A stretch of DNA of 64,000 nt from Gammaproteobacteria bacterium (GTDB lineage: Bacteria > Pseudomonadota > Gammaproteobacteria > Poriferisulfidales > Poriferisulfidaceae): positions 1-64,000 of the forward strand of contig JAPOXW010000030.1 in assembly GCA_026706895.1 (NCBI GenBank), read 5' to 3'. This document shows, piece by piece, positions 46,963-55,203 of this stretch. The notes under the pieces are model-generated. The model searched no databases and was not told where the DNA came from. It saw only the letters and a list, made by a program, of their open reading frames with translations. A program made the translations under genes and the position numbers. Position 1 is the stretch's first letter. The number at the start of each line of letters is the position of its first letter.

Positions 46963-48797
46963 TACAGAGGTCTCAGGAGGTAGGCGTCCAGAACCTGGCG
47001 GGCGATGGGCGCGGCCATGGTGGAACCGTGCCCCCCGTGCTCGACGATAACCGCGAGGGCAATTTTCGGAGCTTCGGCAGGAGCGAAAGCGATGAACAGG
47101 GAATGGTCGCGGAGATGTTCGGGGAGGTCTTCGGAATCGGGGCGTTTCTCGCCGTAGCTGATGACCTGCGCGGTTCCGGTCTTGCCTGCGATGCGATACG
47201 CCGCATCCAGTCCGGAGCGCCAGGCGGTTCCGTTCGGCGCGTGAACCACATCGACCATGGCGTTCGTGACCAGGTCCCACCAGGCCGGATTGGAGAGCGT
47301 CACGCGCCCGAGTTCTTCCGGCGGGTTCTCGATGATCTCTCCATCCTGTCCGTAGGCGCGCAACAGGCGCGGCTTCATACGTATGCCGCGGGTCGCCAGC
47401 GCTGCGGTCGCGGTGGCGAGTTGCAGGGGAGTCAGCAGCAGGTACCCTTGGCCGATGCCCATGATGACGGTTTCGCCCGGATACCAGGGTTGCCCGTACA
47501 TCTTTTGCTTCCATGTTTCATTGGGAAGCAGCCCGGGGCGTTCCCCGGGCAGGTCGAGTTGCTGGGTCTGGCCGAGCCCGAATTGCGCCAGGAAAGGTTC
47601 TAGCGCCTCGATTCCCATGCGGTAGGCCAGTGAATAAAAATAAACGTCGCAGGATTGGGTGATCGAGGAACTGACCGTGACCCAGCCGTGACCCTCGTCC
47701 TTCCAATCACGGAAGGGGCGGCGATAGTTCGGAATCTTGAATTGGGGGGTCGCGAAGAATTGCTTGTCCGGAATGGCGTGACCCGACTCCAGTCCGGCCA
47801 GGGCGATGAAAGGCTTGATGGTGGAGCCCGGCGCATACTGCCCCTGGATGGCGCGATTGAGCAGCGGATTTTTCGCATCCCGGATCAGGTTCTGGTAGTC
47901 GTCGGGATCAATGCTGTGCCCGAACACATCCGGATCGAAACTGGGTGCACTGACCAATGCCAGAATATCGCCAGTTGAAGGTTCAAGGGCAACGACGGCG
48001 CCCACCAGTCCAGCCATGGCGTCGCTTGCCACCCGCTGCAGGTCCGCGTCCAGCGTAAGAACTAGGTTGCTGCCGGGGGTGGGCACCTTGCGGTCGTGCA
48101 CCATCAGGGAACGGCCCTGTGCATTGACTTCAGCTTGTTGCAGGCCGGGGATCCCGAGCAGAAGAGATTCGTACTGATGCTCGATCCCGGCTCGGCCGAT
48201 CCTCTGGATTCCCCGGTAGCGGTATAAATCAATGCGCTCCCGGTCTCTCTTGCTGATGCTGGCCAGATGGCCGAGCACATGAGCCATCGATTCGCCGTAC
48301 GTGTAGCGGCGTGCGGCATAGGCCTCCAGGTAAACGCTCGGCAATTGGTGCAATTGCACGGCGACCCGCGCAATCGTCTCTTCCGACAGATCAATCTTGA
48401 GAGGAGTCGTTTCAAATTTGCTGCCTTGTCCGCGCTGCTGGAATCGCTGGACTTCCCGGTCATGGATGTTGGCCAGCTCCCGCAACTTCGAGATCGTGGC
48501 ATCCAGGTCGTCAACCTGGGAAGGAATCAGGCTCAGGCTGTATGCGACGCTGTTATCCGCAAGCAGAGTACCGTGGCGGTCGAAAATCAGACCGCGTGAA
48601 GGAGGCAGGGGAATCTGGCGCAGGTGGTTTTCCGTTGACAACGCGGTGAAGTGTGCGGTGTGAATTGTCTGCATCCAGCCGATTCGCAGCAGCAATAGCA
48701 GCAACAACAAGCTTCCGAAGCTGACCAACAGGCGCAACCGCCGATGGGTCTGGGCAATACTGCGGTGAAGATCGCCTTTCTGGGTGGCGGGAGTCAT
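46962..48797 (-). CDS. mrdA: Peptidoglycan D,D-transpeptidase MrdA (PBP2)
   Basis: PBP2 cross-links lateral-wall peptidoglycan with RodA. It has an N-terminal cytoplasmic tail and one membrane helix (about residues 22-40), a pedestal domain, then the transpeptidase with SxxK in GSTIKPF, SCDVYFY and KTGTAQV. Length 611 residues. It sits directly before rodA, as usual. Confidence 0.97.
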   Translation of the reverse strand: MTPATQKGDLHRSIAQTHRRLRLLVSFGSLLLLLLLLRIGWMQTIHTAHFTALSTENHLRQIPLPPSRGLIFDRHGTLLADNSVAYSLSLIPSQVDDLDATISKLRELANIHDREVQRFQQRGQGSKFETTPLKIDLSEETIARVAVQLHQLPSVYLEAYAARRYTYGESMAHVLGHLASISKRDRERIDLYRYRGIQRIGRAGIEHQYESLLLGIPGLQQAEVNAQGRSLMVHDRKVPTPGSNLVLTLDADLQRVASDAMAGLVGAVVALEPSTGDILALVSAPSFDPDVFGHSIDPDDYQNLIRDAKNPLLNRAIQGQYAPGSTIKPFIALAGLESGHAIPDKQFFATPQFKIPNYRRPFRDWKDEGHGWVTVSSSITQSCDVYFYSLAYRMGIEALEPFLAQFGLGQTQQLDLPGERPGLLPNETWKQKMYGQPWYPGETVIMGIGQGYLLLTPLQLATATAALATRGIRMKPRLLRAYGQDGEIIENPPEELGRVTLSNPAWWDLVTNAMVDVVHAPNGTAWRSGLDAAYRIAGKTGTAQVISYGEKRPDSEDLPEHLRDHSLFIAFAPAEAPKIALAVIVEHGGHGSTMAAPIARQVLDAYLLRPL

Positions 48798-48799
48798 GG

Positions 48800-50149
48800 T
48801 CAGGGCAGCAAAATGAACTGGTTGCGTGTTCCGCGCTGGACCTGAAGCAGCACTTTAGCGGAATCCCGGTCAATGGTGGCGCGGACATCCTCCACGCTCT
48901 TCACGGGACGGCGGTTGACGGAGCGCAACCGGTCGCCGGCACGAATCCCGGCCTGCGTGGCAGGATAACCGGGCTCGGCCTTGACGATTTCGACGAATGT
49001 CGTCCCGGCATCCCGCTGGGTCGACAGCGTCAGCCCGGTCATGGCCGAATGGAGATTGGCCCCGTCGATGCGCAGGGTTGCGGTCGCCGCGCGGACGGTT
49101 ACGGTCTCGCGGCCGCGGAGCAGTTCAATCTCCACTTCTCGGCCAGCACGCAGCAGGCCCAGCACATTGCGCATGTCTTTGACATCACGGATCTCTTCTC
49201 CATCAATGCGCACCAGAATATCTCCCGGGACAATTCCAGCCTGGTCGGCCGGTGACCCTTCCACCACTTCGGTGATGACGACCCCCTCAGTCTGTTTGAG
49301 ACCAAATGCTTCCGCCAGTTCCGGAGTCATGGCCTGGGCCTGTACGCCTAATTGACCGCGCTGTACCTGGCCGAATTCGGTCAATTGGTTGGCTACTTGG
49401 AGCACCATGTGGATGGGGATTGCGAAACCGATTCCGATATTGCCGCCGGACCGGCTCAGGATCGCGGTATTGATGCCGACCAGTTCACCCCGCAAGTTCA
49501 CTAGGGCGCCGCCGGAATTCCCGGGGTTGATGGAGGCGTCGGTCTGGATGAAGTCCTCGTAGCCGTAGTTGTCGAATACGCCGCTGCGGCCCAGCGCGCT
49601 GACGATCCCGGAAGTTACGGTCTGGCCTAAGCCGAAAGGGTTGCCGATCGCCACGACGAAATCGCCGACTCGGAGTTGCTCGGAATCGGCGAACGGCAGG
49701 CTGGTCAGGTCCTCGGCCTTGATGCGTAGCATGGCCACGTCCGTTTCGCTGTCCGAGCCGATCAACTCGGCCTTGACTTCACGCCCGTCGCTCAGGGCCA
49801 CCGTAATGTCATCCGCTCGCGCGATCAGGTGATGGTTGGTGACGACATGGCCTTTTTCCGCATCCAGGATCACGCCGGTGCCGAGGCCTCGTCGCACCCG
49901 TTTCCGAGTCTGTTGACCGGGCAGGCCGAAAAAATGCTGGAAAAAGGGGTCCCGGAACAGCGGGCCCGTGCGCACCACCTCTTCGTGGGCGGTGGAAATA
50001 TTGACAACCGCCGGCACGGTTTTTTCGAGCATCGGAGCCAGCGAAGGCAGCGAATCCTCGTTGCCTTCCCAAGGGAATGCAGCCCAAGCGGGCAGGGCGA
50101 GGATGGCTGCAAGCGGGAGTACGGGCGCGATGCGAGACAGAGAAGGCAT
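48800..50149 (-). CDS. degQ: DegQ/DegP-type periplasmic serine protease
   Basis: An HtrA-family protease-chaperone. It has a signal peptide ending AWA (MPSLSRIAPVLPLAAILALPAWA), a catalytic triad His in TNHHLI, Asp in SETDVAML and Ser in INPGNSGG, and two PDZ domains (about 265-350 and 365-449). I start at ATG 50149; the longer frame from 50218 runs through the end of the adjacent transposon. Length 449 residues. The name DegQ rather than DegP is a guess based on length. Confidence 0.93.
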   Translation of the reverse strand: MPSLSRIAPVLPLAAILALPAWAAFPWEGNEDSLPSLAPMLEKTVPAVVNISTAHEEVVRTGPLFRDPFFQHFFGLPGQQTRKRVRRGLGTGVILDAEKGHVVTNHHLIARADDITVALSDGREVKAELIGSDSETDVAMLRIKAEDLTSLPFADSEQLRVGDFVVAIGNPFGLGQTVTSGIVSALGRSGVFDNYGYEDFIQTDASINPGNSGGALVNLRGELVGINTAILSRSGGNIGIGFAIPIHMVLQVANQLTEFGQVQRGQLGVQAQAMTPELAEAFGLKQTEGVVITEVVEGSPADQAGIVPGDILVRIDGEEIRDVKDMRNVLGLLRAGREVEIELLRGRETVTVRAATATLRIDGANLHSAMTGLTLSTQRDAGTTFVEIVKAEPGYPATQAGIRAGDRLRSVNRRPVKSVEDVRATIDRDSAKVLLQVQRGTRNQFILLP

Positions 50150-50159
50150 AATCCCGGAA

Positions 50160-50165
50160 AGTATA
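50160..50165 (-). promoter_or_regulatory. Possible -10 box of degQ
   Basis: TATACT on the minus strand, 11 nt before the degQ ATG. The matching -35 position (50183-50188) overlaps the left target duplication of the transposon and has no consensus match. Confidence 0.25.
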
Positions 50166-50185
50166 CCCCGTTCAGATGACTTTCG

Positions 50186-50193
50186 TCTTGTTA
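50186..50193 (+). repeat. Left target-site duplication
   Basis: TCTTGTTA, identical to 53249-53256 on the same strand, directly outside the left inverted repeat. Confidence 0.93.
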
Positions 50194-50220
50194 GGGAATT
50201 ATGTAGCAAAATCTGCAAAA
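50194..50220 (+). repeat. Left terminal inverted repeat of the transposon
   Basis: 27 bp, exact reverse complement of 53222-53248. Identity ends sharply at base 27. Confidence 0.95.
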
Positions 50221-50221
50221 A

Positions 50222-50395
50222 TCATTTCCGCCGCTTCAATTTGAAGCCCGCCGATAGCTCTTTCATGGTCGGTTCCCGATTTTCCCAACGGGATTGCTTC
50301 TGCAAGGGTTTCAGCAGGATGCTTTTCAGCGCATCCTGAAAGTCTTTCAATGAAACCGGCTCGTGGTCGGCTGGGTCGAGTTCTTGACGTTTCAC
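50222..50395 (-). CDS. Small basic protein of the transposon, 57 residues
   Basis: Starting at GTG 50395, 2 nt past the upstream small gene, the frame gives MKRQELDPADHEPVSLKDFQ and ends in a basic SAGFKLKRRK. It stops one base before the left inverted repeat. A longer frame from GTG 50467 overlaps the membrane peptide in another frame. I recognise no family. Its tight packing against the transposon end suggests it is a true cargo gene. Confidence 0.55.
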   Translation of the reverse strand: MKRQELDPADHEPVSLKDFQDALKSILLKPLQKQSRWENREPTMKELSAGFKLKRRK

Positions 50396-50397
50396 TT

Positions 50398-50511
50398 TTA
50401 TATGCCTGGTATTGGCATAAGGATTAATATCAACGTAAGGATAACGGCTATGTATGTCAGTCGCCACCTAATCTGACGCAAGATTTCTTGTTCGGCTCCA
50501 TTCTCGCTCAT
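50398..50511 (-). CDS. Small membrane protein of the transposon, 37 residues
   Basis: MSENGAEQEILRQIRWRLTY, then a hydrophobic helix (about residues 19-36) ending MPIPGI. AAGGAG stands 8 nt before the ATG. It begins 32 nt after the methyltransferase-nuclease stop and is followed 2 nt later by the basic protein. The function is unknown; the pair could modulate the restriction enzyme or the transposase. Confidence 0.6.
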   Translation of the reverse strand: MSENGAEQEILRQIRWRLTYIAVILTLILILMPIPGI

Positions 50512-50543
50512 TTCCCTACTCCTTGATCGTTGCGATTTACAAA

Positions 50544-52220
50544 TCATATCAGGTGTATCTGCGCCATAGGTTTGCCGGTGTATGGATTCAGCATGGGTGG
50601 AAGGTTTGGAAATCGTCCGTCAAAGTATTCCTCTATCGACCAGAATTGAACACGCGGATAATTGTTCGCACCAATCTCGAACCTGCCCATGCTCTCAAAT
50701 TCCTGATACGCACTCCGTTTTCTCCTGTCCACCTTTTCGGTAGTGATGAACACACCACAAACGGCTTTTTCCCTGTCTATGGTGCATAAGAAATCTCTGG
50801 CATCAGAAGCCAATCCGCCAAGCCCTCCGCTCTTGACTTGAGCCAATGCAAGATTGAGATCATTCCATTTGTTCATAAGCGTAGCTCGCCCGTCTATTCC
50901 GCCATCGCCCACCTGCTTCTGATTTGGAACAAATCCTGGAATTTTGTTTATTGCCCATTTCTCAAATCCGAATCTGTCGGCCTCTGCCAGTCGTTTGGCA
51001 CCAGTAAGGTCTAATGGGATACCTGCTGTTTGGATTTGAGGGTCTTGCAGGCGTTCATTGATAATCAGGTCGATGGCGAAGGAGGAAATATCAACGCCAA
51101 GCCATTGCCTGTTCAATCTATGAGCCGCATCTACCGCCGTGCCACATCCACAGAACGGGTCGAGTACCACGTCTCCCTTGTTTGTGCTGGCCTCAATGAT
51201 GCGTTCCAATAATGCCCTTGGTTTTCTGGTCGGATAATCCGCAATGTTCTTAACTTCTCCCTCAAGGGATATGTCCGTCCATATGTCATTGACTTTCGGT
51301 CCTCGGTTGGCAGCATTGGCAGGGCGAAAAAGCTCTGGTGTCCCCTTCTTTGAAAATTTAATAAATCCTTTCTCATGCAATGCGTCCAATCGTTCATGAA
51401 CGCTTTCAATGTTCTTGTATCCGGGAATGAGGTTTTTCTCTATCCAGTCCGCGTAGGTTCCAGTTTTAGGAACCGACCAATGCCTTCCTCTACCTGATTT
51501 GGCAGGGTCATACCCGTGCCAAAGTTTACCCGCTTCCCCTTGTGAAATCCCTGAACCAGTCAGTGGGATAGTTCGATCTCCCTTGACGACTAAACCATCT
51601 TGATGATATTGGTTTTTCCAAGTCGCTCCTTTTTCAGCGTAAAACAATATTGAATCCGAAATGCGCCCATATCGGTTTCCATCGCCTCTTGATGTTGTTC
51701 GTTTCCAAGTGATTTCATTTTGATAAATTTTAGCCCCAAAAACATCGTCCATGACTACCTTCAAGTAGTGGCTTGCTGTAGGATCGCAATGAAGATATAG
51801 GCTTCCTGTACTTTTCAGGATGCGCCTCATTTCCGCCAGTCTTTCCGCCATATAGGACAGATAGGAAAGCATCCCGCAATCCCCTAGTACCAAATGCAAT
51901 CCGGTGACCGACTTGTGCGCCGGATGCGCCACCGCACCCTTGATGCTTTCTACTCGTTCATGTGCTTTCTCGTTCCATGTCCATGTATCTTCGAATGCCT
52001 GCAACTGGGCGGGCTTGCCGTTCTGTGTCCCGAAAAGAATGTTGTAGTTGGTATCCGATTTGAAAGGGGGGTCGAGATATATCAAGTCGATACATTCGTC
52101 CGGCCATTTCTGCATCCAGTCCAAACAATCTCCATAGTAAAGAGTGTTTGGCTGAAAATCTGATTTTCTGCGGGGGGGGGGGTCACGACACAAGCACCTT
52201 GTAGGGAATGCGCTTGCCAC
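50544..52220 (-). CDS. DNA methyltransferase fused to Mrr-like nuclease domain
   Basis: A 558-residue protein. Residues 25-400 are a beta-class N6-adenine/N4-cytosine methyltransferase: DPPF (motif IV) at 50-53 precedes the SAM motif DPFCGCG at 354-360. Residues 415-535 look like a PD-(D/E)XK nuclease of the Mrr type: GDGGIDG (D443) and QVK (461-463). One protein may thus both modify and cut DNA. The start is GTG 52220, with AAGGGA upstream, inside the end of the transposase gene. An 11-C tract at codons 13-17 precedes every catalytic motif. The target sequence cannot be inferred. Confidence 0.85.
   Translation of the reverse strand: MASAFPTRCLCRDPPPRRKSDFQPNTLYYGDCLDWMQKWPDECIDLIYLDPPFKSDTNYNILFGTQNGKPAQLQAFEDTWTWNEKAHERVESIKGAVAHPAHKSVTGLHLVLGDCGMLSYLSYMAERLAEMRRILKSTGSLYLHCDPTASHYLKVVMDDVFGAKIYQNEITWKRTTSRGDGNRYGRISDSILFYAEKGATWKNQYHQDGLVVKGDRTIPLTGSGISQGEAGKLWHGYDPAKSGRGRHWSVPKTGTYADWIEKNLIPGYKNIESVHERLDALHEKGFIKFSKKGTPELFRPANAANRGPKVNDIWTDISLEGEVKNIADYPTRKPRALLERIIEASTNKGDVVLDPFCGCGTAVDAAHRLNRQWLGVDISSFAIDLIINERLQDPQIQTAGIPLDLTGAKRLAEADRFGFEKWAINKIPGFVPNQKQVGDGGIDGRATLMNKWNDLNLALAQVKSGGLGGLASDARDFLCTIDREKAVCGVFITTEKVDRRKRSAYQEFESMGRFEIGANNYPRVQFWSIEEYFDGRFPNLPPMLNPYTGKPMAQIHLI
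52172..52182 (+). repeat. 11-base G/C homopolymer in the methyltransferase start region
   Basis: Eleven G on the plus strand (C on the coding strand), encoding D-P-P-P-R at residues 13-17 of the methyltransferase-nuclease. It lies directly after the transposase stop. No in-frame start codon occurs between the tract and the first methyltransferase motif, so a one-base length change would switch the gene off. Confidence 0.85.
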
Positions 52221-53106
52221 CCATTCCCTTCACCAGTGAATCCATGCGGTCGATTGTATCAATTTCGCAATTCCCCTCATTGAGCCGGAACGTAAATTCG
52301 TTCAAGTACCGATGCAGATGCTTCTTGCTGACATGGTGGAAGGTTCCGTTCACGCCACGCTTGAGTACAGCCCATACTGACTCCACGCCGTTTGTGTGCG
52401 CCATATCATTGACATATTCTTTCGCGCTGTGATTGACCGTGTAATGCCGATGGGCAACGCCGGTGTAGGACGGGTTTTCGTCCGTGTAGATCGTGGAGCC
52501 GGGTCGAACATTCTCATGCACTTTGCCCTGCAAGGTGGGCTTGGTGGTGTCGGCAATCGGCATGGCCTTGACCTTGCCGCCGCGTTCACGAAGTCCAAGC
52601 ACGGCCTGTTTGCCACCCCCACCACCGCCGACACGAAGTTTCTTGCTCTCATGCTTGTTGTCCTCCAACCCGCCGATATATGTCTCGTCAATTTCAACAG
52701 AACCGAACAGTTTGAAGTCTCCCTGCTGGCAAGCTTCGCGGATCCGGTGAAGCATGTACCAGGCGGTGCGCTGCTGCACGCCCAGCTCCTTGCTCAACTG
52801 GAGGCTGCTCACGCTCTTGCGTGCGGTCAGCACGGAGTAGATGGCAACCACCCAGTTCTGCGTGGAAGTCTTGGAAGCGTGCATGATGGTGCCGGTCTTG
52901 ACCGTGAAGTTTTTTCTGCACGGCTTGCACCAGTAGGTGAACGGCTTGCTCTTGGGCTTGCTGATCTTCTCGATGCCACTGCAATGCGGGCAGACCGGCG
53001 TGCCGCCCCAGCGTGCCTGTTCCAGCCATTCGATGGATTTGCGCTCGGTTGAAAACTGTTTCAGCAACTGCGTGATGCTGATGGTTTCCGCTTTTCGTTT
53101 GCTCAT
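52183..53106 (-). CDS. IS1595-family transposase (ISXO2-like)
   Basis: A 307-residue DDE transposase. It has an N-terminal zinc ribbon (C39, C42, C60, C63) and a catalytic core with D140 in VEIDETYIGG, D209 in YTDENPSY and N239/E242 in HTNGVESVW. GGAG lies about 12 nt before the ATG. The frame is intact and its stop overlaps the start region of the methyltransferase-nuclease, suggesting joint expression. Confidence 0.95.
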   Translation of the reverse strand: MSKRKAETISITQLLKQFSTERKSIEWLEQARWGGTPVCPHCSGIEKISKPKSKPFTYWCKPCRKNFTVKTGTIMHASKTSTQNWVVAIYSVLTARKSVSSLQLSKELGVQQRTAWYMLHRIREACQQGDFKLFGSVEIDETYIGGLEDNKHESKKLRVGGGGGGKQAVLGLRERGGKVKAMPIADTTKPTLQGKVHENVRPGSTIYTDENPSYTGVAHRHYTVNHSAKEYVNDMAHTNGVESVWAVLKRGVNGTFHHVSKKHLHRYLNEFTFRLNEGNCEIDTIDRMDSLVKGMGGKRIPYKVLVS

Positions 53107-53144
53107 TTCTGTATCTCCACAAACAACTCTCTTATTTGCAGATT

Positions 53145-53173
53145 ATTATATCACAGAATTGTATAATTGTCAA
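53145..53173 (-). promoter_or_regulatory. Consensus sigma-70 promoter of the transposon
   Basis: Exact TTGACA and TATAAT boxes 17 nt apart on the minus strand (-35 at 53168-53173, -10 at 53145-53150). Transcription would start near 53137, about 30 nt before the transposase ATG, and could run through all four element genes. Confidence 0.85.
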
Positions 53174-53221
53174 CTCCTGTAAGTCATTGATTCAATGTTC
53201 CTTTGTGGCTGATTTACAATG

Positions 53222-53248
53222 TTTTGCAGATTTTGCTACATAATTCCC
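53222..53248 (+). repeat. Right terminal inverted repeat of the transposon
   Basis: 27 bp, exact reverse complement of 50194-50220. Confidence 0.95.
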
Positions 53249-53256
53249 TCTTGTTA
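53249..53256 (+). repeat. Right target-site duplication
   Basis: TCTTGTTA, identical to 50186-50193. Confidence 0.93.
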
Positions 53257-53349
53257 TTTGGTCGGTTTAGGGGGGCGATCCAGACGGAAATCATGGCGGC
53301 ACCAGGCTGTTTCGGGATTTCAGATACGGTCATTGGCCGACCGCAAGTC

Positions 53350-53440
<91 letters not shown>

Positions 53441-53459
53441 GGGATCCCTCCGGCGGAAT

Positions 53460-53792
53460 CTAGGCTTTCTGGATGTCGCCCGTTCCCGCCATCGGAGGCA
53501 GATACGTGACGTTTCCTTCAGCCTTGCGGATTTCGCCGGTTCCCGCTTTCTCCACCTCGTCGATGCGCATGACCGAGTGCATCGGGATATAGGTCCGGGG
53601 GACGGACTCAAATTCAGCTTTCAGCCGCTCTTCACTCGGGTCGACCACCACTTTCGCCTTCTCGCCGAAAATGATTCCTTCGATGACGATGAAGCCATAG
53701 AGGTCGGAGGAGTATACGTGCTCCGCGTAGATCTCGTAGATTTCCCCGTTGGAGAAGAAGATCACTTTGTAGATCGGCTCTGGTTCTTGCAT
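53460..53792 (-). CDS. DUF1820-family protein
   Basis: A 110-residue protein with the DUF1820 pattern: IYKVIFFSNGEIYEIYAEHV, SSDLYGFIVIEGIIFGE and VDPSEERLKAEFESV, followed by RTYIPMHSVMRIDEVEKAGTG. Such genes are common in gammaproteobacteria and of unknown function. It lies downstream of icd on the same strand. Confidence 0.85.
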   Translation of the reverse strand: MQEPEPIYKVIFFSNGEIYEIYAEHVYSSDLYGFIVIEGIIFGEKAKVVVDPSEERLKAEFESVPRTYIPMHSVMRIDEVEKAGTGEIRKAEGNVTYLPPMAGTGDIQKA

Positions 53793-53836
53793 GACACTAC
53801 CGTGATCGAGGCATAACGATTATAGCAAGACCAGCG

Positions 53837-55180
53837 TCACTGCATGTGCTGGATGACGGCATCGGCGAACCCGGAAGTTGTCACCAGGGTGGCCCCGGGA
53901 ATCAACTCCTGCATATGCTCTTCCACCCGTTGCCGGCTGTCGGCGGTGCCATGGCGACCGGCCGAAATACCGGCCCGGACCCGGGCCAGGTCGTAGGTCA
54001 AATACTTGTTGGCGATCGCCCCGGCAATCCCCTTGAGAATCAGGTCGGCAGCCTCGGTCCAGCCGAGGTAGCGCAGCATCATTTCGGCGGACAGCAGGAT
54101 GGAGCCGGGGTTGACCCGGTTCTTGCCGGCATACTTGGGTGCGGAGCCGTGGGTCGCCTCGAACACCGCGACCGCGTCCGCCATGTTGGCTCCCGGCGCG
54201 ATGCCAATCCCTCCGACCTGGGCCGCCAGCGCATCCGAAATATAGTCGCCGTTGAGATTCAGGGTGGCGATGACGTCGTAGTCGGCCGGCTTCAAGAGAA
54301 TCTGTTGCAGGAAATTGTCCGCGATGACATCCTTGATTACGATGGGCTCTCCGTTTTTCGGGTTCTTGATCGTTCGCCATGGCCCGTCGCCGATCATTTC
54401 GGCCCCGAATTCCTCCGTCACCAGTTCGTAGCCCCAGCGGCAGAACGCTCCTTCGGTGTACTTCATGATATTGCCCTTGTGCACCAGGGTGACCGAAGAA
54501 CGGTGATTGTCGATCGCGTAGCGAACCGCTTTCCGGATCAGCCGGGAGGAGCCTTCCTGAGAAACCGGCTTGATGCCGATGCCGGAACTTTCGGGAAACC
54601 GGATTCCGTGGACATCCATTTCCTTTTGCAGGAATTCGATCAACTTGTGGACCTCGGCCGAGCCGTTGGGCCATTCGATGCCGGCGTAGATGTCTTCGGT
54701 GTTTTCCCGGAACACGACCATGTCGGTCGTGTCGGAGGTCTTCAACGGGGTCGGTGTGCCGGGGAAGAAACGGATCGGCCGCACACAGGCGTACAGGTCC
54801 ATCTGCTGGCGAATGGCGACATTGAGCGAACGGATGCCTTCGCCGACCGGCGTGGTCAAGGGCCCCTTGATTGATACAACGTAGTCCTGCATCGCTTGCA
54901 GCGTCTCGTCGGGCAGCCAGTTGCCTTGCTGGTACAGCTTGCTGGCCTTCTCGCCCGCGTAGATCTCCATCCAGTAGATTTTTCGCTCGCTGCCGTAGGC
55001 AATCTTGACCGCCTGTTTCACGACCTGCCGCATGACGGGCGTGACGTCGATCCCGATCCCGTCCCCTTCGATGAAGGGGATGATCGGGTGGTCGGGGACT
55101 TCCAGCGACTGGTCCGAGCCGATCGTGATCCGCTCGCCGTCCACCGGGATGTGGATGTGCTCGTACTCTTCAGCCGCCAT
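53837..55180 (-). CDS. icd: Isocitrate dehydrogenase (NADP type)
   Basis: Oxidatively decarboxylates isocitrate to 2-oxoglutarate. Substrate and metal residues lie in the conserved [20 protein letters not shown] and [17 protein letters not shown] segments. [11 protein letters not shown] precedes the coenzyme site. The phosphorylatable serine of E. coli Icd corresponds to the Ser in IRSLN. Length 447 residues, longer than the 416 of E. coli. It follows aceA by 23 nt, so both branch-point enzymes are probably co-transcribed. Confidence 0.96.
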   Translation of the reverse strand: MAAEEYEHIHIPVDGERITIGSDQSLEVPDHPIIPFIEGDGIGIDVTPVMRQVVKQAVKIAYGSERKIYWMEIYAGEKASKLYQQGNWLPDETLQAMQDYVVSIKGPLTTPVGEGIRSLNVAIRQQMDLYACVRPIRFFPGTPTPLKTSDTTDMVVFRENTEDIYAGIEWPNGSAEVHKLIEFLQKEMDVHGIRFPESSGIGIKPVSQEGSSRLIRKAVRYAIDNHRSSVTLVHKGNIMKYTEGAFCRWGYELVTEEFGAEMIGDGPWRTIKNPKNGEPIVIKDVIADNFLQQILLKPADYDVIATLNLNGDYISDALAAQVGGIGIAPGANMADAVAVFEATHGSAPKYAGKNRVNPGSILLSAEMMLRYLGWTEAADLILKGIAGAIANKYLTYDLARVRAGISAGRHGTADSRQRVEEHMQELIPGATLVTTSGFADAVIQHMQ

Positions 55181-55203
55181 GGCGCACCCTTGGCCGAAGG
55201 CCG

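Larger units (their letters stand above)
50194..53248 (-). mobile_element. IS1595-family transposon carrying a methyltransferase-nuclease
   Basis: A complete 3,055-bp element. Its ends are perfect 27-bp inverted repeats starting GGGAATTATG, and it is flanked by identical 8-bp direct repeats TCTTGTTA. All four genes read leftwards: transposase, methyltransferase-nuclease, 37-residue membrane peptide and 57-residue basic protein. IS1595-family elements are known to make 8-bp duplications and sometimes to carry passenger genes. The cargo is visibly more AT-rich than its neighbours. Intact ends and duplication imply a recent insertion, between degQ and tRNA-Ser. Confidence 0.93.

Noticed and set aside
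52172-52220. Programmed frameshift fusing transposase and methyltransferase
   Set aside because: The transposase TGA stop lies before the C tract, so slippage on the tract cannot join the two proteins.
53846-54874. 342-residue plus-strand frame opposite icd
   Set aside because: Shadow of a certain isocitrate dehydrogenase.
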